DNA of 64,000 bases from assembly GCA_900323505.1 (NCBI GenBank), contig OOIN01000037.1, positions 496,001-560,000 of the forward strand. The letters run 5' to 3'. Position 1 is the stretch's first letter, and each line of letters begins with the position of its first letter. This document shows positions 11,191-21,315 of the stretch, piece by piece. The position numbers were made by a program, and so were the translations under genes. This DNA comes from Ustilago trichophora (Eukaryota; Basidiomycota; Ustilaginomycetes; Ustilaginales; Ustilaginaceae). The notes below the pieces were generated by a model, which saw nothing but the letters and a program-made list of their open reading frames with translations, made no database searches and had not been told where the DNA came from.

Positions 11191-14100
11191 CAAAAGGCAT
11201 TCTAAAAAGTGTGCAAGGTTGGGAACAAGTCCGGGAAACGGAAAAGACCATTTCCGACGGAGAAGCTAAACGTCACCCGATAGAGTCTCTCGCAAGGAAA
11301 TGGTCAACCCTGTTGGCAGCTGGTCACGAGGACCCGACAGTTTTTCTTTCTTCTACACATCGGTGCATCAATATTGCTACCGTTCGACTCATGGCCATAA
11401 TATTTCCGTCGGACGAAAGCTAAGCTGTGGACCAAGCAAGACCCGACCGGCTTTGTACTGCCGTTCTGTCAGTTCACCGAATGCTGGCTTGGACGCGATA
11501 TGGATGTACTGTAGAACGACGTAGGTTGGCGCAAGACAAGGTGTGGATCGACGTCAAGAATGGATGACATCCGGGCCGACAAACAGAGAGTGTGACCCAA
11601 GGGGCCTGTGTTGAGCCGTGATTACGCCCTGTCAGCCAGTTGCCACATCACTCCACGTGCAGGCAGACGTACTACACCGGCGAGGATCCTTTGCTCAAAG
11701 AGACAAGAGACGGCAGATTAGTGTGGTCGAGCGACAACGTACATCACCACGTAGGCAGCACCTTCAGTGGTGTCAACACACAACGCGGAAGAGGAATGGC
11801 GGACGCTGAACCTCGGTTAAATTAATCCTTTTTCGCCTTTTTAGACGGCGACTGGAGAGCTCTGACTCGCGCATGCGACGACGTCAGCCCACATGAAAGC
11901 TTTGAATTGAGCTCGAAGCCAGTGATTAAGACTCGACAATGATTCCACACTCCGAATTGAAATGCCGAAACCTATGCCGAAGCCGAATTTCACTGACTTC
12001 AAGCAGCAGTGCGATTAACATTCCGGCTTTCATGTTGACCTTCTTGCTCTTGAGAGTTGCACATCGTGTCAAGACGGGTGGAGACTGATGCGGTCCAATG
12101 GACATGTGAGCGAAAGATGAAAGATATAAAAAAAGGAAGGAAGCGTGGAAGTTCGCGTGCTCGGCTGCGTTGTGGGATGCCTCGGTTTTTTCTTTGGCTC
12201 GCCTAGCAGCTGTAGCGAACTCGATCTTGCAGCTTGTCAGTTCCTGAGCTGTCCGTCTCCTGTCGAAGAATCTTTCCCGAATCTTGTTACAGTATCCCCC
12301 ACCTTTGACTTTGCTCGGGCACCAACACCTATTCAGCCACGACCCTCGCTTATGAAGAACACGGCTAGCTGCAGAGAAACGATACACCCCTGTGTTTCTC
12401 CTCGCTCGTTGGCACTTGTCGTAGGTTTCGGGATCGAAAACGGAATGACATTCCGCGCGATGGGCTGAAACCATCCGCACCCAACTCACCGGGATTTGCC
12501 TGACGTGCATTGCGCTCCTTGCATCAAGGTTTTGCAGAGCACCTTGCTCAACGTCCTTGTTTCGGGCCCATCTCGCTACTGCTTGGCATGTCATCTTGGC
12601 TTCTCGTTTTCGTGTTTGGCGCGTGCGACCGTGCTCCCCCTCGTGCCAAGCACACTTCTCCAGACCCCGCCTCCCTGTTCCGGACATGGTGCCTGGACGG
12701 TAGTTGGCAGGGAACAAGGTCGTCGTTGATAACGCACGTTACAGCTTGCGATCCGCTCGAGAAAGTTCTCGCTTGGATGGATTAGAGAGGAAAACGATGA
12801 ACTGAGCATGTGGGCGTTGGTGTTCGGAGGATGAATCACCCATTTGCCGCCGACGACGATCCGAGTGCCCACCAGTATCCTCTTGCTCGCTATCTCACCC
12901 ACAGCGTCCACTGCCCCGTTCATCTCGGGACACTTGTATCGACAGAGAACCGCGGGAAAAAGAAGCAGGCTACGGTAGCATCCCAGCATAGAATTGCCGG
13001 CATTTGGACGCACGAAAGCTGACTGACCGATTGGACGGCCACGGAAGGGCATGCCAAGAGCCAAGCATGGCCGACTTGCTATGTACTGGCGACGGGCAAA
13101 GCTGGCAGGACGAGAATCCAACTAAGTTAAGTTTAGTATTCCTGTGGGTCGCTGAGAGAAGCCTCTGAGCAACGCAGGTACTGGCGGAAAAGCGGTACTG
13201 GCGAGGAACGGATCTGCAGATAGAGCGAGGAAAGTCCACTTGGTACCACAGGTTTCTTGAGCCTCGTTACCTTTACTAACAGTGTCAAAGGAATTCAATC
13301 CATCAGTTTGAAAACGAAAGAATGCTGACCTAGTTGTAGCAGAGCAGAGCAAAGCGAAGCGAAACAGTTTCCTTTTCTTTTTTTTTTTTTTTTTTCCTTT
13401 TCTTTTTCCTTCCCTTTTCAGTTCGATAAATCTGCAATCCAAATCCAAAGTCCAAATCCATCCCGGCTTTTGCTTTCGCGGCTCGATGGTTCGCCGTCAT
13501 CGTTAACCCACTTCCACCTGAGTCCAACCATTACTCACTTTCGCAGCGGGATGTATCAAGGTCAAAATAGACTCCGCCCGCACCGTTGCTCTTGGCCCAC
13601 TGTGTATCCGGCTTTTGAACGCTTCCTGACGCAGCCCGCAGCCAAAAAGTCAACCAGGCCGACAAGCCGCTTAACCCTCTCTGCAACTCTCGAAAAGAAA
13701 AAGAAAAAGAAAAAGAATGGTCAAGCTGTCCAAGTTGCTCTTGCCGAGCGCGTGGTTGACAGTTGTACCAAAGAAAACTGCATGTCCCTCCCTTCTCCTG
13801 CCGTGCTATCTTGCTCCTGTTCGTTTCAGTTCCGGAAAACTGGTCGTGAGCCAAATCTCGTCAGAGTATATCATCATCCTTGTTGGTTTGGTCTGACCCG
13901 CCAACCCTCTAGCAAACCTCTCCCGTCTTTGTCATCCCTCCTCTTCCTTGAACTTGCCATCCAACGCCATCCCCTGCTCCGTCCCTATCCCTTACCACCA
14001 TCACCATCACCATCAGCACCCTCACCACCAACGGCATTTCCATCGCACCTATCGTACTACCGCGTCGCCCCTATCATCCAGATCGTTCAGCGACACCACC

Positions 14101-14214
14101 TATTTCCTCAAGGACAATTCCCTTTCATCCAATCTCTCGTCGAAAATTCGTACAGACGATCGAGGTTTTCCACGCCATACGAGCCCAACCGATTTCACCG
14201 AGCAACGCATTATC

Positions 14215-15018
14215 ATGTCAATGATGATGATGCCGCAACCATCAGCTGGATCCATCCCAAACGCTGCCTGTGACCCATATTTGGATGTCTCGTCCTCCTC
14301 GTCATCCTCATCTTCTTCTGCATCTTCGTGCTACTACGCATCCAACTCATCCTCACCTTCCACAACGCCGCCTCCGCCAGCCGCAGCAGTCGCACTTCAA
14401 GCCGCATCCATGATGTGCAACGCAGTTAGTCCCGCAGAATCGCTTCCCTTTGTGGTGCTGGTTGTGGACGACAACCCGATCAACCGCAAGGTGCTCACCA
14501 TTCCGCTCCGTAAGCAGGGAATTGAGGTGGTCGAGGCGGAGAACGGGCTAGAAGCTGTTCAACGGTACGCCCAGATTCGCCCAGCACTCGTTCTCATGGA
14601 CATTTCGATGCCCATCATGGACGGTTTCGAGGCGACACGACAGATCAGGATGCACGAGCAAGCGCAGTCTGCCACACCACCGTCTCTGGACGGATCAAAC
14701 GGCTTGGACGAAGTTGTCAAGATGGTGCTCACACATCAGAGGGCGCGCATCGTGGCGGCAACAACACATTCCGCAGACCGAGATTTCGACGAAGGCAAAC
14801 AGGCAGGCATGGACGACTGGCTGTTGAAACCCATCAGGCCGAGCGTACTGGTGCAGGATATTCTCGAGTACAGAAGGAACCATCTTCAGGAGTTTGCTGC
14901 CACCTTGGGCGCAGTCGGCGTTGCAGGGTTCGCAGTCACAGCGGGCGAGACGGCCATGGAAATGGTTATGGACCAGGCTGGCACCCCGACAGCAACAGCA
15001 GCCACTGTTGCTGCGTGA
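14215..15018 (+). CDS. Stand-alone response-regulator receiver (REC) protein
   Basis: A 267-residue protein with one receiver domain at about residues 79-222 and no output domain. The acidic pair is D85-D86 in VVDDNPINRK, the phospho-acceptor is D129 in LVLMDISMP, and the conserved Thr (183/184, AATTHSAD) and Lys (K205, LLKP) are present, so the phosphotransfer site looks intact. About 25 extra residues lie between the third helix and fourth strand. The N-terminus has a Ser-rich tract and a Pro/Ala stretch. The frame stays open upstream to an ATG at 13948, but that stretch is His/Ser low-complexity and CT-rich like a leader, so 14215 was preferred. Receiver proteins act at the end of His-Asp phosphorelays, fed by hybrid histidine kinases through an HPt protein. 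It lacks the features expected of Skn7 (HSF domain) or of full-length Ssk1. Confidence 0.85.
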   Translation: MSMMMMPQPSAGSIPNAACDPYLDVSSSSSSSSSSASSCYYASNSSSPSTTPPPPAAAVALQAASMMCNAVSPAESLPFVVLVVDDNPINRKVLTIPLRKQGIEVVEAENGLEAVQRYAQIRPALVLMDISMPIMDGFEATRQIRMHEQAQSATPPSLDGSNGLDEVVKMVLTHQRARIVAATTHSADRDFDEGKQAGMDDWLLKPIRPSVLVQDILEYRRNHLQEFAATLGAVGVAGFAVTAGETAMEMVMDQAGTPTATAATVAA

Positions 15019-15233
15019 AGCCGCTCCCACGGCCAACTCTTTCCTCCTCCTTGATGGTTACACGCAGCCCAAAATACTGCGCTGATCAGCGCTGGTCCAC
15101 CCAACCTTTTGCATCGCATTCGCATCCCCCATTTCCGCTGTCTAGAAAGGAGCCAGCTAGTCTGCTCTCTTCATTCTCTGTCTTTTCTTCTGCTCAAAAT
15201 CTTTGTACTTGTACCGGCCAATACCATCCTCTT

Positions 15234-15302
<69 letters not shown>

Positions 15303-16185
15303 ATCTCTTGCAAGCTTTATCTTAATGTCATCGATCCATCAATCTTATCCATGTGGCTGCGCCGAATCAAAGGTCTGTGCGTGTTGGTATTTTTCCTCAG
15401 CTTGGCAAGATCTTGCCTTGGTTATCTCTCGTCAGCGGGGTATGATTGTGGTAGCGACCGCATGTTCATGCCGGCGGAGGCACACCAGGTTGCTCTCTAA
15501 GCAGGATTAATCCTTTGCAAAACGCTCCGACTGGCAAGGCAGGGTGCGTCACTGACATGAATAAGTCGACGCTCCGAGATGCCATCTTCTTGTGGTTTTG
15601 ACCTCGCCGACTGGACTGCCATGTCGCCTTCCCTGGCGCCCCTGCTTCGTACGAGACATTCGCACGTATCAAGCATGCTGGCAGTCCGTTCCCGTTTGGG
15701 GAGCGGCAACACCTCCATGGGAACGCGAAAAGCGACGCCTGCACAAACCTACTCCACAGATTGCATAGCAATGGCTGCAATACTTGTTTCCCAAAGCCTG
15801 TTCACGCATATCTCGGTTCCGCTGTGCCACCGCTGCCAACAAGGTATGGATGCTTGCGCGCAGCCCGAACCTAGTCTAGAATCTAGGTGACTTATGTTCT
15901 CCTACCAAGGAGTGAAGTTGCCAGACCAGCCGCGCTACTTTGATAAGCCTTGCAAGCCATCGGGACCATCTACGTCGGGATGTATACACTAGACTGTACA
16001 CTCTCTTCCTTTTCATCGAAAGCACAGAGATCCGGACCGGGGACCAGAACCGAAGTACGCCTCCGACATGCACAAAGAGTATACAAGATTACGAATGATG
16101 TTTGCAGAAGAACCGAAAGAATAAACAAGAGTAGCAAGGGTGTGGGAGTCCGGAATGTGCCGCTCAGTTGCGGATCAGGAAAAGA
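15019..16185. other. Intergenic between convergent genes
   Basis: Holds the 3' region of the receiver-domain gene, including a long CT microsatellite, and the 3' region of VTC1. No further gene was seen. Confidence 0.5.
15237..15294. repeat. (CT)n microsatellite
   Basis: Almost pure CT dinucleotide run of about 58 bp downstream of the receiver-domain gene. Confidence 0.95.
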
Positions 16186-16735
16186 TCAGTTGTTGAATCG
16201 GAGGATAAAGTTAACGACGACGGCGAGGAGGAGCATGATGGAGAGGACGGTGGGACCGAGTCTGTCGTCGTAGGGGCCGGAACCACGGTTGCGGATGGCG
16301 CTTGCTCGCCAGTGATATGTCAAGAGGGCGTAGATCATGATTGCCATAGCGACAAAGGAGAACATTGCGGCCGAGATACGGCCGACCTTGTCACCAAAGT
16401 TGAGGAGACCAGCGGCAAGTGCCGAGAGGGTGACGGTGAAGTTGAGCCATGACAAGACTGCAAGAGGAGGAGAGAGAATTGGAAAAGTGTGAGCTCTAAA
16501 TACTTCCATATATGAAGCAAGTCTTTGAGGCAAGGCACTGTCTCGATCGGTTGTACCTGGTATAGGCGCCAGAAAGGTCGGCCTTTCGAGCACGCTGACA
16601 AGGTTTCGTAGATGGTATGGCGCATGGTAAGGACGTACAAGTTCGTTCGTTGGCGAAAAAGACCTTTGGCTCAACACGGACTGGAAGCGCGATACGCTTG
16701 CCCGCGGTTCGTTGGAGAAGGGGTTGGGTCGACAT
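16186..16735 (-). CDS. VTC1: Vacuolar transporter chaperone 1 (polyphosphate polymerase complex)
   Basis: Two exons, 16735-16639 and 16457-16186, joined across a 181-nt GTACGT...CAG intron, give 122 residues (yeast Vtc1 129). The start reads [17 protein letters not shown] and continues [14 protein letters not shown]; the join completes NERTFLSWLNF, the family signature. It continues with [26 protein letters not shown] and GPYDDRLGP, and ends in a hydrophobic segment. Three transmembrane helices (DUF202 fold) are expected. Vtc1 is the small membrane subunit of the VTC complex, which makes polyphosphate and moves it into the vacuole. The match is near-collinear over the whole length. Confidence 0.96.
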
Positions 16736-17909
16736 TATGTGATGTGAAGCTGCTGTTGTGCTGTGCTTCGATGTGACGTGGAGAGAGTCGTGTTTGTGGC
16801 CCTTTGGTATACGCGAACTTGAGGACCGAAAGCCGGAAGCAAGATGTATTAGAATGTCGAGGATGTAGGAGCAGCTGGACGAGAAGAAGGATGGAACGAG
16901 AGCAGCAATGTCGTCGAAAAGAAAGAGCATTCAAGGCGTAGAGAGAACTTGATCTAGCCGATGTGTATACAGTAGAATTCCAATTAGTTATCCACCAACT
17001 CACTTTCAGCCGCAAACGGCGGAAGCACGCCAAAGAAAGAGAAAAAAATCAAGTTGAATTTAGAGAGAATACATTAATGGAAACTCGCTTCCCTGGAATG
17101 GCTTGGCTTGAGCGTCGATTTTGATTTCGTATGCCAAAAATCACCTTCTCGATCTGCACCAACAGACAAAGGTCTCAGCAAACAGACTAGAGGACGGGAA
17201 GGGGAGAGCGTTCAATCGTCGGGATCGATGGAGGTGGCGGCGGTAGAGATGTCCGCTTGACTCATATTTGTGTAGGTGCGTGCGTTGTGTAGGTGCGTGC
17301 GTGTGTACGTGCGATGATGATTCGCTGCCATACAGTAACTTGAAGCGGAGCAGCATGCACAAAAGAGGCGGTCTCCAATTTCGTCGTTCCACAAGGCGAG
17401 TTTGCCTAATGTTGCCGATAGAACCTTGAGCTCTAGACTCTGTTGTCCTCCTCAATCTTATCCTCCAAAGCCTTTGTGAGCCTTACCGTGGGTTTCATGT
17501 CTCACACACCCTTGGATGGTGAACAGCCCTCGTACTGAACAAGAAAGAAAGAGGATCAGAATAGAGTAGGCGGTGGGGAACGAGTTTCGAAAAACAGAAG
17601 CGGAACCCAAAATTGGGTGCGCACGTGCGCTCTATCGTGCATCTCTTTGCATATTTTCGGTGCTGCTTTCCGCTTAGCTGGCATTCGGCCGATACACTCC
17701 CGCTCTCCGAGCTGTCCAACACGGGCTGCCTCATCTTGCGGTCAGGATCACACGAGCAAGGACAGGAAGAGGAGCAGGTGTCTCCCACACAGGCAGCTGT
17801 CAAGATACTGCAGAGATTGACTATTGTAGAACGCACAAAAGCGTGATATTTACACGACGAGGAAGCGAGACTCGAGGATGCTGCAATGAAAGCCGAAGCA
17901 AAGATGAGC
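16736..17909. other. Intergenic, no gene seen
   Basis: Upstream of VTC1 and downstream of the TMEM69-like gene, both on the minus strand. Contains TACAGTA motifs at about 16968 and 17331 and a GT-rich patch at about 17270-17315. No convincing reading frame. Confidence 0.45.
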
Positions 17910-19160
17910 TTATTCGTCTTTACTGTCGCCATCCTCCTTGTCATCCTTCTTGTTGTCTTCTTCGTCGCCCTTCTTGGCCTCTTCTTTTCTCTTCTTGGCC
18001 TCTTCTTCTTTCTTCTTCCTCTCCTCCTCTTCCTGTTCCTTCCTCTCCTCCTCCTTCCTCTTGGGGTTGCCGATGGTAACGTAGCTATCACCATCGGCAC
18101 CAGAGCTAGTTGCTTCCACATCTCCTCCCACCTCAGTGTGCTTGATCACACCACCCTTGTTGCCCTTGGCGCTCTGCTCCAGCAGCTTCATTTTAGTAGG
18201 GCCATCTGCCTTGACCTCGGACTCGAGCTTGGACGCGGTACCACCAAGAGTGCTGCGACTGCCCGGGGCATAGTAGTTGGTACCAGCAAGGGTAGCGATG
18301 ATGCTGGTGCCGACGGCCAGGGTGAGCCAGAAGCGATAGGTCGAGTACCACTTGGGTACCCATCCGGCCGAAGTAGCGCGGAGGTCAATGAACCACACTG
18401 CTACAAACGATGCCCACTGGGCGATAAGAGCCATCTGAGGAGCAAGGAGAAGTGTGGGCCAGCCGAGGACGAGGGGAAGGACACCCATTGCGTAACGCCT
18501 GTTACCGATGCGACCCCCATACTGGCTAAATTCAAAACCCCAGTGGATGGCACCCAAGAAGGAAAGTAGCACAGCACCAAAGCCAACCTGGATGTTTTGA
18601 GCGTGTAAAAGAAGTGCGCTCGCCGTCTCGCTGTCCATCGACTTGTCCAGTCCCAAGTTGACAAAGTGCTCCTTTCGTGCCAGCCAGATAGATGCAGCAG
18701 CCGTGCTGACGTACGGGATTACACCCGCACTACCCCACAGCAGCGCTGGCTGAGGCACTGCCTGTGCCATTTCACCTGTGATGCTCTTGGCGTCCCTCAG
18801 AATCTCAGCCGCGCCCGAGGATCCGCCGCCTCCAGCGCTGGTGGAAGCTCCGGCAGCATCAGCGGCTTCGCCCTTGTTGCCGCCTGCGATGGCAGATTCG
18901 ACGCTGGATCGGATCGATGCGGCCTCCTCCTTAATGTTTTGCTTGGTGTGCGACCACGAGTCCGAGGCGGGCTTGCCGGCCTGTGGATTGGCTGCATATC
19001 GCTGCAGCGAGGTGTGCAAGGCTCGGTACTGCACAGGTGCCAGCATGGACCTGCGAGTAGCTAGGTACGCAGCATTAGGGATGGCGATGGCGGCAGTGGC
19101 TGCACGCTGGCCTTTGAGACCTGCAGAGAAGATGCTTCGAGAAGCAGCGGTTCCGATCAT
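17910..19160 (-). CDS. Mitochondrial inner-membrane DUF3429/TMEM69-like protein
   Basis: 416 residues from an ATG at 19160. The N-terminus is Arg/Ala/Ser-rich without acidic residues, fitting a mitochondrial presequence. After a Gly/Ser/Ala linker comes the hydrophobic core at about residues 135-305: PALLWGSAGVIPYV, then LLSFLGAIHWGFEF, then MGVLPLVLGWPTLLL, and further segments with a W-rich loop. The order and the FLGAIHWGFE motif fit the DUF3429 family (human TMEM69), predicted multi-pass inner-membrane proteins of unknown biochemical role. The last ~55 residues are an unusual highly charged Lys/Glu tail that would lie outside the membrane. It is divergent from the COX14-like gene. Confidence 0.85.
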   Translation of the reverse strand: MIGTAASRSIFSAGLKGQRAATAAIAIPNAAYLATRRSMLAPVQYRALHTSLQRYAANPQAGKPASDSWSHTKQNIKEEAASIRSSVESAIAGGNKGEAADAAGASTSAGGGGSSGAAEILRDAKSITGEMAQAVPQPALLWGSAGVIPYVSTAAASIWLARKEHFVNLGLDKSMDSETASALLLHAQNIQVGFGAVLLSFLGAIHWGFEFSQYGGRIGNRRYAMGVLPLVLGWPTLLLAPQMALIAQWASFVAVWFIDLRATSAGWVPKWYSTYRFWLTLAVGTSIIATLAGTNYYAPGSRSTLGGTASKLESEVKADGPTKMKLLEQSAKGNKGGVIKHTEVGGDVEATSSGADGDSYVTIGNPKRKEEERKEQEEEERKKKEEEAKKRKEEAKKGDEEDNKKDDKEDGDSKDE

Positions 19161-20289
19161 CGTGATTTGCTCGGGTCGAGATCAAAGGCGTTGTTTCGAT
19201 CTTGAGTAGCAGAGTTGCTTGCTAACGTGGACAGGGACTTTGACGTTGTCTCTGGTATTGATGCTCCGATGCTGACCTACTTGCCCCCTAAGTCGACTCA
19301 GTAGAATGTTGTAGGAAGTTGCGATGCTGTTGTGGAAGACTGGAAAGAGGTGACAGGATCTCGTGATGAGACTTTACTCTGCCCAGGGACGTAGGACTGA
19401 AAAGTTGGCCCGGGAGACTGATGCGCAGACGTCAAGTGGAGGGACAGACCGCCAGAATGGAGCGTGCGCACCGAGAGCTGGCTGCTTTAGATGCCTGATG
19501 ATGAACGACAAACGATCCTTGATTCGGATCGAGATCCAAAAGCCGAGAGGGAGGGAGAGTGTGTGTGTGTGTTGTGTGTGCGTATGTGTGAGTGGGTGAG
19601 CGAGTGAGAGAGAGTGCGTTCACAAGCCTCAAACCCGTATTCCGTCTCACAAAGCTCGAAATTCGTCACAGAGCCGCACATGGACCAGTCAGCAGTGCAG
19701 CTCATCATCCTCAGCAAGCTTCCCGCCATCGCTCTTTCTTTGTTAGAACGGGTCCGCCAGGTAGAGGAGAGACACCTGTCCGAGCTTTGATTCTCAGGCC
19801 GGAGAGAAGCGCAGAGGAAACAATGTTCGAATCAGATTGGGCTCGCATCGACGTGAGCTTGCAGCAACCGATGTCCAAGACAGCAACGTCGAGGAACGGC
19901 AAGAGAGACACACAACATGCGCTTTACGTCACTCGACAGCTTCGACATGTCACATGGACGTAGCACACGGGCCAACGAGGCTGGAATATTTGGTATCTGT
20001 GCAACCAATAGGCCTAACAGTCGATTTTATTTGCAAATCTCACGATGTGCCTTTCACCAATCGCCCGATGTACAAGTGTGCGAAGGCTGCATTCTCCACA
20101 TGTTGAGGCAAGCATCGTTTAAGCTCTCGCAACCTCGGTGACTTTTTTCGCTCCAGGATCACTTTCGCACCACCATCAAGCATCTCACGACATCATCGTC
20201 GATTCAGCCATAGATCGAACATCTTCGACCGGAAGAAACAGCAAGTTTAGCCAAACTATTGTCACTCACCCGTATTAGCACCCGTCACC
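19161..20289. other. Divergent intergenic region
   Basis: Separates the TMEM69-like gene (minus) and the COX14-like gene (plus) and must hold both promoters. A GT/GA-rich run lies at about 19558-19612. No gene was seen. Confidence 0.5.
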
Positions 20290-20593
20290 ATGTCGAAGCG
20301 CATGCCAAGTTTTGTTGATTTGGCGCATCGTACCGCCGTCACTGGTCTCGTTGGCCTTGGTGTAAGTTCCAGTCGTGTTCATCTGATGCAGCAAAAACGT
20401 CTCAAGTCTACCGTATTGATATAATTCTTGTGTCTTTATGGGCCGTGAACATGATGGGGGGTCAGATTTGGGGCTTGTGGCTCACAGCAGCTGTGTGGAA
20501 GTCTCGTCGCGATGAACGTCTGGTAAGTCCTAATCCTCACACAAGCTGAGCATTAACTCTTGAGCAAGATTATAGGAACGAGAGGGATCCTAG
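20290..20593 (+). CDS. COX14: COX14-like cytochrome c oxidase assembly protein (48 residues, three exons)
   Basis: Exons 20290-20361, 20466-20522 and 20576-20593 join with no frame change and encode 48 residues. Both introns start GTAAGT and end in AG. The protein opens MSKRMPSFVDLAHRTAV, then TGLVGLGIWGLWLTAAVW as one membrane span, then a charged tail. The pattern of a short N-terminus, D-x2-HR-x2-V-x2-LVG and a single span matches Cox14, an inner-membrane factor that couples Cox1 translation to cytochrome c oxidase assembly. The final exon is only 18 nt including the stop. The small size makes the family call moderately uncertain. The gene structure itself is convincing. Confidence 0.68.
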
Positions 20594-21315
20594 GAGGGGA
20601 GATGCTGACATTCACGTGCCATCCTTAATTTCGTCTATTCGACGTCCCAGATCATCTCTGCGAACGGCGGCCACATCCCAATCTCCCAACAAGCTCTCGC
20701 ACTCTCACAGGTGCAGAACGGCGAAGATCCATTCCCAATCACCAACGATCCTAAGCACGAGCCCGGTCGTCGTGTGTAAAGCACTTGATACAACTTCAGC
20801 ATATGGACACATCAACACCGCTGCCTCTTTAACTTCAAGTCCAGGCCTAAGCATCTCAACCTGCCAATGTACTTTTATGCCAACAACTTTCCAAACTTCA
20901 CTCAACCAGGCCAGGGCTGACAGTCTATAGCGTTTCTTAAGCAAGTTCTGCGCCACGCGAGACTGCGTGTCAAGATGAGGTCCACACACAGGGCCATACT
21001 GTGTGTTGCACACAACTTCTTGATGCACGGTCGAAATGAGGCGTATTAGAGTGTCTTGCGTAAGACGCGAGGAGTATCAAAAACCATAGCCGAACCCGAA
21101 CGCTAAAAAAGTGTTCGAAATTGAAAAGCGAAAAAGGGCACAGAAAATGGACTCGAGTATGGATGGCGTACGGTCTGCACTCCCGAAAGGAGCCGCAAGA
21201 CATAAACAATATAGGCTCGCACACACAAGCAAGCAACCGAATATTGCTGGCTCTAGCCACGGAATGGCAGCACTGTCGTGCAACAGAGAATTCTATTCTT
21301 TACAATCAGGCGTCC
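20594..21315. other. Intergenic between convergent genes
   Basis: 3' regions of the COX14-like and PPR genes; no additional gene was seen. Confidence 0.45.

Larger units (their letters stand above)
3990..14214. other. About 10 kb gene-poor region
   Basis: No reading frame here has both an ATG and recognisable protein character. The longest open stretch (11926-12717, minus) has no ATG at its start and random-looking composition. No transposase, reverse transcriptase or long terminal repeat was recognised. Small structures seen are: a 9-bp tandem repeat (about 5832-5859), a T8A8 tract (7836-7851), a 12-bp palindrome (7524-7535), a perfect 11-bp hairpin (8722-8749), a tandem TACTG array (11159-11190) and a T-rich tract (about 13378-13412). 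It could be a long upstream regulatory region of the receiver-domain gene, a noncoding RNA locus, or relics of a lost element. Confidence 0.6.

Noticed and set aside
11926..12717. 263-codon open frame on the minus strand in the gene-poor region
   Set aside because: No ATG at its start, random-looking Cys/Arg/His-rich composition, no domain, and no plausible splice partners.
12591..13121. 176-codon minus-strand open frame in the gene-poor region
   Set aside because: Overlaps another equally weak frame on the same strand and shows no family motif.
13948..14214. Upstream in-frame ATG extending the receiver-domain protein by 89 residues
   Set aside because: The added part is His/Ser low-complexity from CT/CA-rich leader DNA; the ATG at 14215 is the simpler start, though the longer form cannot be excluded.
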